DNA of 64,000 nt from Meconema thalassinum (lineage: Eukaryota; Arthropoda; Insecta; Orthoptera; Tettigoniidae): contig OX336393.1 of NCBI GenBank assembly GCA_946902985.2, forward strand, positions 128,244,533 to 128,308,532, given 5' to 3'. This document shows, piece after piece, positions 1-12,810 of the stretch. A model generated the notes under the pieces. It worked only from the letters and a program-made list of their open reading frames with translations. It searched no databases and was not told where the DNA came from. Made by a program: the position numbers and the translations under genes. Numbering within the stretch: the first letter of the stretch is position 1; each line of letters begins with the position of its first letter.

Positions 1-1062
1 CCTAGCAGATAACAAACAAAAGGAAGGAAGGAAGATTGTAGTTTTACGTGACCGTGAATCTTGTGATTATGAGCCACGGGACCTCCTTTTTACGTGGAAT
101 CCGAACCACAGGACATGGGATTTCACTTCGAACATCTCACATGCATTGACCGGGAATCGAACCCGGACCGCCTTGGTGAGAGGCATACAGCTAGACCGCT
201 GAGCCACCACGCCCCTGAGATAACAAACACAACATCCTGGCATATGCAGATGACATTCTATTAATAGGAAATTGTGCAGGAGAAATTGAAGCTCTATTCA
301 GGAAATTAAATGAAACCGCTGCTAAAATAGGTCTAAAGATTAATGAAGAGAAGACAGAATACATGATCATACAGAGAGAAAACATGACTACAGATCAACG
401 CAATAACCTTCATATAGGCAATTTTACCTTTAAGAACACGCCAAACTTCAAATACCTTGGGGTAAATATAAATGACTGCAATAGAAGACAAGTTGAACAC
501 CAAATTAGATTACGGAATGCAAACAAAGATTACCGTTCCCTGAATAAATTACTTTCCTCCAAACTTTTGACCACGAAAACAAAACCAAAAGTAAAACTAT
601 ACAACACGACCATCAGGCCAGTACAGCTATACGGAGCCGAAATATGGAGGAACACCAACTTACAGTCTTCAAAAACAAGGTATATAGAAAACGTTTCGGC
701 CCCATTTTTGACCAGGAAACACAAAGATGGGTTCTCAGATCAAATCATGAGCTGTACAAGTTTGCAAATCAACGCAGGGTAGTGAACGTCATGAAAGAGA
801 AACGGCTACAATGGGCAGGGCATGCCATCAGAATGGACGCTGCCAGAATAGTTCGCCAGGTGTACGAGAAGAAGATCGAAGGATAGAGGCTCCCTGGAAG
901 ATCTAGGAGTAGATGGCAAGATGAGGTGACCTCTGACTGCAGACAGATGGGTATTACTGGATGAGAGAATACTGCGCTGGATAGGAGGAAATGGAGGCAG
1001 ATAGTGAGAGCGACAAGGGATCGTCACGTCACAGAGAAGCCAACGGAGTGAGTGAGTGAGTG
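1..1062 (+). pseudogene. 5'-truncated RTE-like retrotransposon, RT C-terminal half
   Basis: Decayed 3' part of a non-LTR retrotransposon. Reading frame leads into the RT catalytic box Y-A-D-D (about 243-254), then the RT thumb and a C-terminal region with F-x-Y-L-G, L-Y-G-A-E, W-A-G-H and a GR-x-R-x-RW motif near 890-920. The frame shifts near 645-660, a TAG interrupts at 884-886, and another shift follows. The copy ends in a (GAGT)n tail at about 1047-1061, the tetranucleotide tail style of RTE elements. It is a different, older subfamily from the intact copy at 17173. A SINE (19-217) is inserted just before the YADD box. The fragment runs off the left edge, so the true truncation point is unknown. 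Confidence 0.85.
19..217 (-). mobile_element. tRNA-derived SINE (family I) inserted in RTE fragment
   Basis: Read on the minus strand, the head at about 217-130 is tRNA-like, with a box A-like GTGGCTCAGCGGTCTAG and box B GGGTTCGATTCCC, followed by a unique body and a GGAAGG-rich tail. A perfect 12-bp duplication, AGATAACAAACA, flanks it at 7-18 and 218-229. Removing the SINE and one repeat restores the RTE reading frame. A close relative lies at 63140-63328 and a fragment at 57530-57625. Confidence 0.92.
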
Positions 1063-4000
1063 TTGCCACTAAAGGAAACAGATCGAATTGTAGTTACACA
1101 ATGGAATACTCTATGAATTTTACCTGTTAGTGCCTCCAAGAAGAAATTGACTGCCTTGGAGCATCACAGTTTTGATAATTTCTACGTAAATTATGTGAAA
1201 ACCTCTCACGGATATATGGTTGTTGATTTATTTCTTCTGTAAGACTTCATGAAGCAGTTCACTAAGTGTGAGTAGCCTACTGTAACAACGTAGCCTAATT
1301 AGTGTGGAAATTAGAGAACAGGAAAGCAGTAAAAGGGGTTTAGCTACTCGATTATCAGTCGAGTGTAATATGAGTAAAGCCAATGGATCAAGTATGACAT
1401 CTAAATTACTGCAAAGGAAGTATGATGTGAATTTGACACTGGCATATACAGTAGCATAAGGTGTATAGGGAAAGGTAGTAGAGAAGCTGATCATTTTTGT
1501 GGTATTATGAACCTTCCACCCCCACCAAGTAAATTTGCTGCTGAAAATACCTGTTCAGAAGATGACCAAGGAAGCTAGGTTGAAAAGGAGAGCCAACGGG
1601 GGCCAGGAAAGATGATGAATATGGTCCTGGGGAGTTTTAACACTATTGGTATTGAACCCTTTATCCAAGGCTGTATAAAGGATTCTAATAAATTATTCAT
1701 CATCAATTGATACATTTCTGCAGACAGCAGGTATGAGAGCCAGACGGAGTTGGGAAATGTTGAGAAATCAGTGGCAGAGAGAACACAAAGGTGTAAGCTC
1801 CTGTGGTATTTTAGAAAGTAGCATAGAAATCATGACTCATAGGACAGGTGCAACTTTTAGCGCGAAGAGAGGCTTGGGTACGCACAAAACGGCTTGTTAC
1901 TATGAGAGTTGGCGCCAAGAAGAAAATAGAATGCTACGATGTGAATGGTCAATCTTCATGTTAACCACTCCTTGTGGGAAGAATACAAGTAAGAGCTCGC
2001 GAAGATCTACAAGAGTCTGAAACAATAATATCAAGACGCCCTGTTTAAGCGGCAACTCGGCGTTATAACGCATCCTGGCGAATTAACGCGGGAGTTATCT
2101 ACGGATTAATTCCACGATCGATTCGAGCTAGCTACAGCATAATCTTAACCTCCACATTGCTACGAACTCAAGGATACCGATCGCATGCTAGTCTGATAAT
2201 TATTATGGAATATTTTCCCATAAATCCCCTTCCATGCCTACTCTAGCCAGTTTCATTTATAAGTGGTCCAGGAAGCGTCAAGTGATGACTTTTACTTCAG
2301 CGTCTGAAGGCGTAGGACTTTTATTCAAGCGTCTGAGGACGTGAGACTTAACTTATAATTTAAGTGTCGTGGACACTCTGCATATTTTTCATGTGTGTGA
2401 ACATGGAACTTTTTTGTCAAGTTATAAGTGTAACTTCAGTGATTTATTTGTAGTCCCAGTACTACCAGTTAGGGCGAGTTCATCGAAATAATTCACCAAT
2501 AGACAGTCAAGGAATTTAGTACTTGATCGGTGAATTTAATAGGAAATATATCGTGTGTGTATCTGACAAACATTATTTTAATTCACCACGAGATGACGTC
2601 TAGGAACGAGGGCGGATCTTGGAACCAGCAGGACATTTGCCAGAAGATGTCGATGGCGAGCTAAGCATTTTAAAGGAGTGATGGCTGGAGATGTTTTCCT
2701 GACGCTGTTCTAAAGGAATGAGTACAAATGAATTTATTTATTTATTAAATCGGCTACGGTTTTATGGGACGTGTTTTTGTAGATATTTGTTTGCTTGTTT
2801 GGTAATGTAGATTCTTAGTTCTTGTTTACCGACACATTAAGCATGGGACAAGCTGAGCGCTTTGCCTTTTGTAGATATTGTGATTTTGTTTGGTTCAAGT
2901 TTACGGGGCTATATGCGCAGCTCGTGCTCGCATTCCCTTGCGTAAATCGCGGTCAAGCATTGCAATTCGGAAGTATGCCTTACAACAAAAATTGAACTGA
3001 ATTAATTTGAGATTAAAAATAGAATTTGGAGGGTAAAGATTATTTGTGAGCAGAATTTATGGTGGATCATGATTATTTTGATAGTTGCTTTTCTAGCAAG
3101 TCTGTACGGGATGGCACTCTTGCACCCGAGTTTGTTGTTTATTTTGTTTGATGTGTCTATGGACGCAATGTAGGTTGATCTCTTTTAAGCCGACCCTGAT
3201 GGTATGTTTATGAGTGAGTCAGTCCAAGCTTTATGGTCTATGATGTGATTTTATGATGTGTTCGCGGGAAATATATCATTGAGATTATTCCGGCTTGCTG
3301 CACATCAGCCCAGTTCATTACCTCGCGAGGCTGAGCTTATGGTAAATATTTGTGTTTCTTGCCATCCAAGTGGATGAGTGAGATATGTCCTTTCGCGTTT
3401 CCAGATGGGTAACGGGATCAGTGTGGTCCCATGTATAATTAGCACCAGGCTTGAGAAACTGACAGAGTGAAAGGCAGCGATGAATCATCCAAGTAGGGGA
3501 GCGCTCAAATCAGATAACGACTGTTGGTCATTAGCAAGCGGGCCAGGTCCCTGTAGATAAAATTAAGATGTTATTTAACTTCACAAAACCCTGATCGGTT
3601 ATAAAGTATATTTGATTGATTTAAATGGGTGTTGTCCATGTTTTAAGGTATCTTCCGAAACATCTGTTTGTCTGGCTTTTATTCATGTAAATATAATTTT
3701 CAGCCGTTAGGCTTGTATTTTGTTGTTGTTGCTTGACTTCTAATGTGTTTATTTTACGCGTTCAATGACCCCGTGTGGCATTAGTGTGTGCGAGGCTGTG
3801 TTCCCAATGTGTGATGCGAGCTTTTTGGCCTATTATCGGCATGCTCCTCATGTTTTGTGTGCTTTGGCACGGGCTAGAATCTCTGGGAGGTTCATCATGT
3901 TTTAGTATTTTAGATCTTGCATGTGTCAATAGTAATTATAGTGTGTTAATTAAGGGTGGGTCACATAGCCGTAGTGTGATTTAAAAGATGCAACTCCGTG

Positions 4001-5851
4001 AGCAATATGACTGTTTCAGTTGTAAACGGACTCGCATCAGTACTCATTTTCTTGTTAAGGATCAGTACACCACTCATTATATAACTTCTTGACCAGGATA
4101 AATGGACTTGTATCCATATGTTGTGAGGAGCGATTTCTTACCGCTCAATTCTATGTTATGATTAATCATTTGAGTGAAGCTGTATTCACTGTGTTTTGTT
4201 GTGTGGAGCGAGTTCTTACCGCTCAGTAATATCTTTATTTCATATGGGAGTGAAAGTCAGGGAGGACTGCTTTTTATTATTATTATTATTATTATTATGC
4301 ATATAATTTTCAGTCATTAAATACCTTTTATTCTACTTGTTATTCATTTTATTTCTAGTATAGCCTCTGGTATGGACCTTTCTAATCATTATAGCATGTT
4401 GTTTTTGCTAACTTTGCTGTGAAAAGCATTTAGGACTGAGCACGACCCCGTAGAAAGAATCTTGATAAAACATTGCTTTATTGATGGGTGCAGTATGCGC
4501 TGAATTGACATGGTTTAAGTTTTTTATGTTTTCCCAAAAGTTTATATTTTCTTTATTCAGGTACACTTTTCTCAAGCCCTATTACTGATACAGAACTGAT
4601 TCTTTTCTAGTTATTAACAGGCTTGAGTACAACACAGCCGGTGATAATATTCAGAACAATGTCCAGAAAAAATTGAAAGTTATTAAAATTTTGTTAAAAA
4701 TTGTACGTATGTCAACAATTTTATTTTTAAAATGCAAGAAAGAAGATTGTAACTTTATATTTCACCGACTATATCAAACAGGGTCTTGTAAATAATGTAC
4801 AAAAATTTTGACGGAAGCTGACCACTAGTTTCTGATAAAAGTGTACCTAATTGGTAGACAAATGCTTCTAAATATTTTCATAAGCAAGTGAAAAAAATTC
4901 TCTCTTATAAAAGGCGTTTAAATATATGGTATCTTATTTACGTAAATAATCTTGTTTGGTAAGGTTCCTCGGTTATGATTATGAAATTTCATTGAGATAT
5001 CTTGAAACGGAGAAGACTAAATGGAATTTAAATGCCAACATATTTTAATGACATTTCTATCAGCAAACACTTCCCAGTACCCTTTTGAGGTAGGTTGTGA
5101 AAACTCGCGTGATCAAGTACGGTAGCAAAAGTAGTGTGACAGGAGCAGCAAACGGGAGTGTGGCAACACCGAGCACTAATTCAAATACACCAACTGTCAT
5201 TGGAGACTTTAACCTCTCTTGGAAAGAAAACAAACCTTCAACTCGCTGAATGACGATACAGTGACTTTTAAGTCACACAAACAGAGGATAACGAGCTACT
5301 AAGAAACTACACTGCCAGCATAAGAAAAGAGCGTAACACTTGGATATTTTCAAAGCATGGACACACAATTATTTTTACTTGCATTGTTTTGAAACTTAAA
5401 TGCGAGAAAAATAAACAGCAACTTCATTTTGAGGAAAAGAACATTTCCCACTTTAAAAAATTATTTTTCGATGAGTATAAATGGAGTTTTTTGATTTTTG
5501 GTAAATTTCCATGAACAGATGTCGCTACTTTATTTCCAATATCTTGTGCTTAAACCCTGCCAGTAAAACGTCACTACACATTCAGTCTTCACTCATCTTT
5601 ACCAAACATCTTGATGTTTTAGGAAGTACAAGTCATTCTAAGATGAGAGCCCAATAATGTCACAACAACCTGTAGTCTCACATCCCAATAATAGCGGAAG
5701 CACGAATCTGTGAAGTTAATGCAGATACCGCCTGAAATTCCAAATCCAACACTAGGCGACACAATCCCTTTATAAATCGTACATTTTCATACTCTTCTTC
5801 CCTAATGTACAAAACATGCTCCTTAACCCGACACTTAAAAGAAAACCATTA
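1063..5851. other. No recognisable gene; possible degraded LTR-like stretch
   Basis: I see no coding region with recognisable domains. A 95-codon ORF at 1733-2020 has no family features. From about 2200 to 4270 the plus strand is T/G-rich without ORFs and has short internal repeats (for example GCGTCTGA twice near 2310-2330 and a TTACCGCTCA motif at 4139 and 4218), a texture compatible with an LTR or UTR but without demonstrable ends. A (TTA)n microsatellite lies at 4273-4298. The rest is AT-rich unique-looking sequence. Confidence 0.4.
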
Positions 5852-5864
5852 TAGCTTGGGGTAA

Positions 5865-6238
5865 TAATAATATCGTATGGCCTCGGGTGCCTGGTGCAAG
5901 CTTTGTTAATTGACACCCAGGGGGTAGCTTGCATGTCGAATTTCGTCGTTCCTTTGAACGCTATGAAAGTCAAGGAGGTTAGATATCTAAACTCCTTGAC
6001 ACTACAGCACTTTCAAGTAGAGAATGGAGGAACTTTGTGTTGGCGGAAAATCCCGAGATTAATTTTGCCATTGAACACGGCCTACTGAATTCAAATGGGT
6101 TCTTTAACATGCCAACAACGTATGACATGAGTGTTGTGATTTTTGTCGCCTTGAAAAATCACTTACCATGACCAGGGGCGAACCTGCAATCTTGGGGTTG
6201 GTAGTCCGACACTATAACCACTCACCCACCGTGGCAAG
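5865..6238 (-). mobile_element. tRNA-derived SINE (family II, long)
   Basis: Minus-strand SINE of 374 bp. The tRNA-like head is at the right (about 6238-6160), with box A-like GTGAGTGGTTATAGTGTCGG and box B-like GCAGGTTCGCCCC. The middle holds the shared motif TTCTTTAACATGCCA (plus strand, about 6101-6115). The left end is GGCCATACGATA followed by a short TTA tail. Perfect 13-bp TSD TATAGCTTGGGGT at 5852-5864 and 6239-6251. A nearly full-length sister copy is at 57656-58053. Confidence 0.92.
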
Positions 6239-6251
6239 TATAGCTTGGGGT

Positions 6252-6939
6252 GAAATCCGTGCACAGCTAGTCTGGTCGTTATGTGTCATAATTCGTTGTT
6301 GGCTTCTTTCCACTTGTTGGTGGTCGTCGCGTCTGTGCTGTAAAAGTCCAGCCAAATTTCTGTTTTCTTTCTATGATGTTCGATAGAAAGATGAGTAATG
6401 CTTAATTCAATTATATATTTTTTGCTCTAATCAATTTATTACAACTAACGTAATTATGAAACTCCTTTCGACAACTTACATTTTCTTAGGTGTTACGGTC
6501 TTTTGGCCGACAGTGTATTTATTTATAGGGATAGTGATCGATAGTGGAGTTCAAACTCAACTTTCTGTTTAGAAGTCTTCACATTTATTGAATCAGACGT
6601 TGTGTCCATAACAAATTAAAAGTCTTTGTGTCTAACTTATAAGTTGTTCATCTGCACTGACCATGCTTCGTCAAGGTGTTCATGTTAATGATTTGTTTTC
6701 TTTTATTTGTTAAATCGTTTTAACTAAACATTTGCTATATGGGTATCTAATTAAAGTTTGAAGTTTTATTAACATTATTAATTCTTTTTTTTCTTGTCTT
6801 TTCTAAACATTATTATTTAGAGTTACAATTATCGACTTTGTATTTGTGTGTCAAGGCGGTAATGAATTGGGTTTATAACCTGTGCACTTTCATAAATAAA
6901 TAAATACATAAATAAGTTAATTAAAATTCTCATAAATAT
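6252..6939. other. AT-rich spacer, nothing recognised
   Basis: No ORF with recognisable content, no inverted repeats and no SINE boxes seen. Short runs of T and ATTA motifs occur near 6770-6830. Confidence 0.4.
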
Positions 6940-7350
6940 TTTTGAAGCAATACACAGAGATGGCATATGGATGAAAAGACCTACCAAAGAGCTATACGAG
7001 TACACAGACAGACTCACCGATATGAACAGAAAATGTAGACTAACGTTTTACGGACACATACCGAGATTGAACAACAACAACAGACACAAAGAAATTCTTT
7101 GATGTAGTAAAGAGCTCAAGCAGGAAAACTAATTTGTATCATCAAACAGAGGAAGACTAAAGGCAGGTGGGGATCGACAGGCAAATGATTGGAGACAGAG
7201 GAGAATTCAGAAACAAGATTAAGAATACAAAATTTAAAGCAGACGAAAAGATGAAGACAAGAACATTGTGGAGAGAACAACGGAAACAGAAGCACAGTCA
7301 AAGGATGAAGAGATTATGGGAAGAGAAGAGGAAGAAAGGAGAGAAGTAAA
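6940..7350 (+). pseudogene. RTE-like retrotransposon 3' fragment
   Basis: Translated pieces align by eye with the C-terminus of the RTE copies at 7440-10860 and 39113-42071: a G-x-W-x-K-R stretch, an E-L-Y-E-Y-T-D-R-L segment, a K-C-R-L-x-F-Y-G-H-I-x-R-L-N segment (the position that reads F-F-G-H or F-Y-G-H in the others), and a terminal K/R/E-rich tail with R-L-W-E-E-K-R-K-K. Frameshifts and stops separate the pieces. It ends in purine-rich sequence just upstream of the (AAT)n run where the next RTE copy is inserted. Confidence 0.7.
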
Positions 7351-7410
7351 AATTGTGTCATCATGAGATATTTAAGTTCAAACACTGTCCATAAGGGGGA
7401 AAATGATGTA

Positions 7411-7431
7411 ATAATAATAATAATAATAATA
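7411..7431. repeat. (AAT)n microsatellite
   Basis: Tandem AAT triplets directly preceding the RTE copy at 7440. Part of the last units belongs to the proposed TSD. Confidence 0.9.
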
Positions 7432-7439
7432 AATACATT

Positions 7440-10400
7440 TCCACGAACCTACTACGCTGTCGTAGCAGGCGGAGAGGTGATACTCCGACGTGGCGCGTCC
7501 CAGGTGGCGGATAGGGGGGTCCTCACCAGCTTGCCGGCGGACTTGAGCGAAATAAAATAGCTCTCGCAGACCAAACACACTTAAGCCAGAGAACACCTAG
7601 AGGCACCTCTCGATCTCAACAATCGAGTAGTAATTTCGTGATCTTATCTTAAGATCACCACTAGTTGTATATTGAACTTGTAACTAAGGCATGATGGAAC
7701 ACACACTACTAACGCAACTACCCCAGGCCCCGGACACACGTCCGGTCTTTCCCGATCATCGGATTCTGGGGGATCGGGAACGAAATCATGCTTCAGAGAA
7801 GGATCGGAGCTTCTCAAAATCTCTTCGCCCCAAGAAAAAGAACTTCTTGGGTACTATTAACATCAATACCCTGTTGAAAACAGGAAAGCTCAAACAACTG
7901 ACTGACGTCCTGGACAAATTTGATATTCAAATCCTAGCAATTCAGGAAACACGATTCCAAGATGAGAACCATTTCGACTCTGAAAACTTCAGGATATTTA
8001 AGGGTAAACCAGCCATTAATATCACAGGCAATTTATTAATGTTTGGGACGGCTTTTGCAGTTAGGAAAACTATCTTAGATTCAGTTATCGACTTCACATC
8101 GCCATGCGAAAGAATTTCAGTGCTTACAGTAAAATCAAGCATCAAGGCATATGCCTTGATAAATGCCCATGCTTCCACTAACATAGACAATAAGAGAAAT
8201 CCACAGAATGTAGAAGACTTTTGGGAATTACTAGAGGAAACTACAAGTAAAATCCCCAAACATCACGTGAAAATCTTATTAGGTGATTTCAATGCACAGG
8301 TTGGCTGAGAGAAGATATACAGATCAATAGTAGGACTCCATCCCGCACATCGGCGGACTAATAAGAATGGAGAGCGTCTAATAAACTTTTGTACATTATT
8401 CATGCTGAGACTCATGTCCACGCACTTTATGAGACCATTACACAAAAAGAAAACCTGGAGATCACCTAACCCGTTATTAGGGGAATTTCAGATAGATCAT
8501 GTGGCTATTCCCGCAAAGAATATACTGGAGATTCAGAATGTTAAGGTACGGAAGGGAGTGGTAGATTCGGATCACTACCTCACGCAAATAAAGGTTCGGT
8601 TTCAACCAAACAGATCCAAACCTAAAGGCAACCGGTTTCCAAGAGTTGATCCGGACTGCTTGAGGAAGAACGCCGAGGTTTTCGTACGAGATTTACAGGA
8701 AGAAAATCCTAGGGAGTGGCCAGACTTTCGCAAAACATTACAGTCATCAGCCATGAAATTAGGACAACCACCTAGGAAAAGAAAGCACAGATGGTGGAAC
8801 ACATCGTGCGATGAAGCCGTCAATGACCGAGTCAAAGCATGGCATCAGTGGAATGGACATCGAACAGTGGAAAGATGGGAGAACTTCCTAAAAACTCAAA
8901 AACTGACCTCTAAAACAATCCGGCACGAAAAACGTGCCTACAACAAAATCAGACTCGAAGGGTTAGAACAGGATTTCCAGAAAAACAACACTCGAAATTT
9001 TTAAAAGACATTCCGTGAGGACATGTCAGGGTACAAACCACCAATATTAAGTTTCCGTCGACGTAATGGACGACTAGAAACAAACAGTAAGGAGAACTGC
9101 AAGATACTGGCTGATTATTTCCAAACTCTACTGAACTGTGATCCTCCAGTGGAAAGACTGCAGTTTGAAAAACCTGTACCAAACCCAGACTCACTTCCCC
9201 CAACAACTCAAGAAATAAAAGAGATAGGCCTAATCCAATCGCTCAAAAATAACAAAACCCCTAGGGACGATGGAATAACTGCTGAGATGTTGAAAATAGG
9301 AGGAGATGACCTCATAAGGAGAATTCATACACTCCTAACAGAAATATGGGAGAGCGAAATAATTCCGAAGGACTGGAAGAATGCCATTATCCATTCGTTG
9401 CATAAAAAGGGCGACCGAGCGGACCCCAACAACTACAGAGGTATATCCCTTTTACCAATTATATACAAGGTATTATCTAAAGCACTCTTAAACAGAGTAG
9501 AACAACAAACTGATCATTTGATTGGTGAATACCAGGCAGGCTTTAGGAAAGGTAGATCGTGTTCGGAGCAGATTTGGAGCCTAAAGACGATATTAAGGAT
9601 ACGCCACAGTACCAACACATTTGTCACCTTCGTGGATTTTAAGAAGGCGTATGATTCTATTGACAGACAAACTGTTCTGAACACCCTAGAAGAGCTCAGA
9701 GTTGACAGGAAAACCAGGGACTTAATCCGCCAGACTCTCACTGACACAACATCTCAAGTGAAGTTTCTAGGTGAACTATCAGAGCCTATTCGAAGTACAT
9801 ACCGGAGTTCGACAAGGTGACGGCCTCTCCCCACTGCTTTTTAACTTAGTGTTAGACAAAGTAATCAGGGAGTGGGAAAACATCATCAAAGGCATAAGCA
9901 CTGGTACTCTGGAACAGAAAATAAAAGTAAAATGCCTAGCTTTTGCTGATGATCTAGCTATCTTTACCAAGACTAGTGAAGAAACCAAGTATGCCATAGA
10001 GAAGTTACATGAGTTAGCACCAAAGTCAGGACTCCAAATATCGTATGAGAAGACGCATTTCATAGTAAATGGAGACCAGAATATCCCGAGATCTCCACTA
10101 CAGACCAACTATGGAATAATTAGACACGTACCTTCCTTCAAATATTTAGGAGAAATTATTGTACCGTCTGGATTGGACAGGAAGGCTAATTTAGAAAGAG
10201 CTACCAAACTTCAGAAATCATACCGAATAACATGGAATCACTATAATAAAAGAGTGATGTCACGAAATGCAAAACTACGGCGCTACCAGACAGTTGTTCT
10301 TCCGGAAGCATTGTACGCCTCCGAAACTATATCTCTAGGAGGCCACTCTCAAATTGGTGAAATCGAAATCCAGGAACGTAAAATTCTCAGGAAAATATAA

Positions 10401-10860
10401 GGCCCCGTTTATGTTAATGGTATATGGATTAAAAGGAAAACCACAGACTTGTACACAGTAATCAATAAGTTCACTGATACCGTGCGTAAGAGACGATTGA
10501 AATTTTATGGTCACATCTGCCGAATGGACAACACCAGATATGCAAAAAAACTGCAACATATAATTAATTCAAAGAAGGTCAAAATCAGTTGGTTAGAAGA
10601 AATCAAGCAGGACTTAAAGGAAATAAACATTACAGAAGATTGCATCATGAATCGCAAGACTTTTGGAACTCTAGTTACACATCACTCTTTCGCCAAAAAA
10701 GCTAAAAAGACCACTGGAAAAAATGGACGGAGGAACGTAAGAAGGGGCATAGCGAGTTCATGAGGAGATTTTGGGAGGAGAAGAAGAGGAAAGCTCCATC
10801 AACCCGAGCCAACAAGTTCAAGCGCGCTCCCTAAGTGGGCAAAAGGAAGAAAGAAGAAGA
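7440..10860 (+). mobile_element. Full-length but inactive RTE-clade retrotransposon
   Basis: A 3421-bp element with a G/C-rich 5' UTR (7440-7690, containing GTGGCGCGTCCCAGGTGGCG), one broken endonuclease-RT ORF, a very short 3' UTR and a GAAGAAAGAAGAAG tail. A 12-bp direct repeat AATAAATACATT lies at 7428-7439 and 10861-10872. The left copy sits partly in an AAT run, so the TSD is slightly less certain than for the other elements. The compact layout (about 3.3 kb, single ORF, minimal 3' UTR) is typical of the RTE clade. The minus-strand ORF at 39113-42071 belongs to the same family. Confidence 0.85.
7691..10834 (+). pseudogene. RTE endonuclease-reverse transcriptase, multiply interrupted
   Basis: Would cut target DNA (APE endonuclease) and copy its RNA into the nick (RT). 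Endonuclease motifs in order: I-N-I-N-T-L, I-Q-E-T-R-F, L-L-G-D-F-N-A-Q-V-G, a Q/I-D-H-V-A-I box and S-D-H-Y. RT motifs follow: K-K-G-D-R, N-Y-R-G-I-S-L-L, E-Y-Q-A-G-F-R-K-G-R-S, V-D-F-K-K-A-Y-D-S-I-D, G-V-R-Q-G-D-G-L-S-P and the catalytic F-A-D-D. The frame is broken by TGA at 8306-8308, TAA at 9002-9004, a shift near 9790-9815, TAA at 10398-10400 (in a R-K-I-x-G-P-V motif) and a shift near 10700-10735. The natural stop is probably TAA 10832-10834. The protein resembles the 39113-42071 copy along its length. Confidence 0.88.
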
Positions 10861-10872
10861 AATAAATACATT

Positions 10873-11455
10873 AATAGTGAATAAATGAATAAATAAATGA
10901 ACATGGCCGAGTGAACCTAGTTTCAATCCATATACCGAGATTTCAATCCTCCTTGCAGAGTGAAGTATCAACTCCGAGCTGCCTGGACTATTTCCAAGCC
11001 CACGGTGGCGTGTCTGTCCTAATACAATGTTCATGGGTATCGATAGAAAATGTCAAGAGGCATTTATCTTGGTTGCCACTAAAGAAATAATCTGCGGTCG
11101 ACGGTTTCGCCTGCCAATCAAATGTGGTCAATTACTGTCAAGAGCTCACTAAACCTTGACCTAATTTGCTTACTTGTTACTGGGACTACCCTCAACGCGT
11201 GTCCACACGTGGCTAAAGTTGAACACCCGTCTTATTCAGAACAACCAGTGGCATGCCAACTCCAAAACACAAAATTAGTGGGGGAAAACTAAAAGCTATA
11301 CTATTTTTTTACAAAATAATTCAAGTCCTATATTTATACATCTCTGGCGAACATTCTGAATTTCAGTAAAATGAGATTCATCAATACCGCTATCGGTACT
11401 AATACTGCTTTCCATTTATGCGCATAACATTAGAATACCAGTAGTTTAAATGCCC
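10873..11455. other. Unassigned spacer
   Basis: AATA-rich at 10873-10905, then sequence without ORFs. The stretch CGAGCTGCCTGGACTATT to CCCACGGTGGCG at about 10976-11010 looks SINE-like, but there is no box B. Nothing else is recognised. Confidence 0.35.
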
Positions 11456-11461
11456 ATTCTT

Positions 11462-11855
11462 ATTTTATAGTGTCTGAACTAAGTATGGTAGTTTAAGTGT
11501 CTACACTAAATAGTTATGGAGCCTATTTTTTTCAAAGTGCCCACACTGAGCAGTTATGGTGGCTATTTTATTTTAAAGTGCCTACACTGAGTAGTTATGG
11601 GGCCTATTTTATTTTAAAGTGCCCACACTGAGCAGTTAAATAATATATTATTATTTTAAAGTGCCTACACTGAGTAGTTATGGAGCCTATTTTATTTTAA
11701 AGTGCCTGCACTGAGCAGTTAAATAATACATTATTATTTTAAAGTGCCTACACTGAGCAGTTAAATAATATATTATTATTTTAAAGTGCCTACACTGAGC
11801 AGTTAAATAATATATTATTATTTTAAAGTGCCTACACTGAGCAGCCAAAGAACCT
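11462..11855. repeat. Minisatellite with two alternating ~42-bp unit types
   Basis: About nine tandem units share TTTTAAAGTGCCTACACTGA followed by GCAG or GTAG. They differ in the second half: type A has TTATGGRGCCTATTTTA, type B has TTAAATAATATATTATTA. The order is roughly A-A-A-B-A-B-B-B, with degenerate units at the left edge (for example 11473-11530). The last three units are near-identical, suggesting recent expansion at the right end. Confidence 0.9.
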
Positions 11856-11884
11856 ATTTCGAGCCATTTACATAGGACTAGTGT

Positions 11885-12095
11885 CCTGGATTCTAGTTAG
11901 TTAGTTATTGTTGTTTTAAGGGGCGGAACTACGAGGTCCTGGATTCTCCCTACTGATCTTGTGTGGGAAAATCAATACGCGTCTTGAATTACGTTTTCTT
12001 CGCCTGTCTTCAGTAGCATGCCCACCAAGCGACTCTAAAAGCCAAAGTAGTTAAAAGGGACGTAAAACCAATAACACTATTATTATTTACGACTC
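11885..12095. repeat. SINE-like dispersed repeat fragment
   Basis: Contains the tail motif AAAAGGGACGTAAAACCAAT followed by AACACTATTATTATT near 12056-12088, and a GTTGTTTTAAGGGGCGG motif near 11911-11930. Both are typical of insect tRNA-SINE tails. No clear box A/B pair or TSD is visible, so this is a degraded copy. Confidence 0.5.
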
Positions 12096-12438
12096 TAATG
12101 AAAATATTTTACACCTTAGAGAGCGACTCATCCTAAACATTCAGTGTCTTCCTCCAAGACAAGTGTGTATAAAGTCATCAGTATTTTCACGTAACACTGC
12201 GTTTGCAAATAAGTAACGTGAATTCTTGCGAAGTGAATGATACACAGGGTGATTCAGCTCAGAGGTCCATCTCAAATATCTACGGAACTGTCTTCAAATT
12301 CTTAAATCGTTGTGTGGTTTGAAGCCATTTTTTCAGTGTTGCCTTAGTAAACAAGAGTTTAGTGCTTTTCAGTCGGTCAACACGAATGTACCCAAAAGAG
12401 CTGGGTTATGTCAAAATCGTGAAAAAAATTACATGAGA

Positions 12439-12666
12439 TTAATAAATATTTTGCAAACCATAACATTTACGGAAATTTCGTAGAAAGATCAGATAGTGTA
12501 TATCTACGATTTCCTCGACGCGTTCGTCAGGTGCACGAACCAAGTCTTCATCAACCAACCATGGACGCCCACTTCTTTCGTCATCGTGCACCTGATCTTG
12601 TCCATTGATTTGTCGGACCCGTCTCCTTACCACTGAATCACTCATCGCATTTTCTCTGTACACCAC
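12439..12666 (-). pseudogene. Mariner-like transposase remnant, N-terminal HTH region
   Basis: The minus-strand translation contains a recognisable mariner N-terminal pattern: Y-R-E-N, M-S-D-S-V-V-R-R, V-H-D-D-E-R-S-G-R-P and V-x-E-D-L-V-R-A. This is the second helix-turn-helix and linker of mariner/SETMAR-type transposases. The frame then decays, and no catalytic domain is found downstream to about 12250. The motif CAGGGTGATTCAGCT at about 12246-12260 could be a terminal repeat, but its partner was not found. Confidence 0.75.
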
Positions 12667-12810
12667 ACAAATGAAAATGGGGGGATCAACCCTTTATAGG
12701 GCAAAACTATGTTTTACTTTTATGTGTTTCCAGATTTTATTTTCATTTTTATTATTATAATCATAATGTTATTTCTTGTTTCTCTAATTTTAATGTTTAT
12801 ATATTTAGTT

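Noticed and set aside
11462..11855. CRISPR-like array
   Set aside because: Units are contiguous variants of one 42-bp repeat with no unique spacers, in a eukaryotic context.
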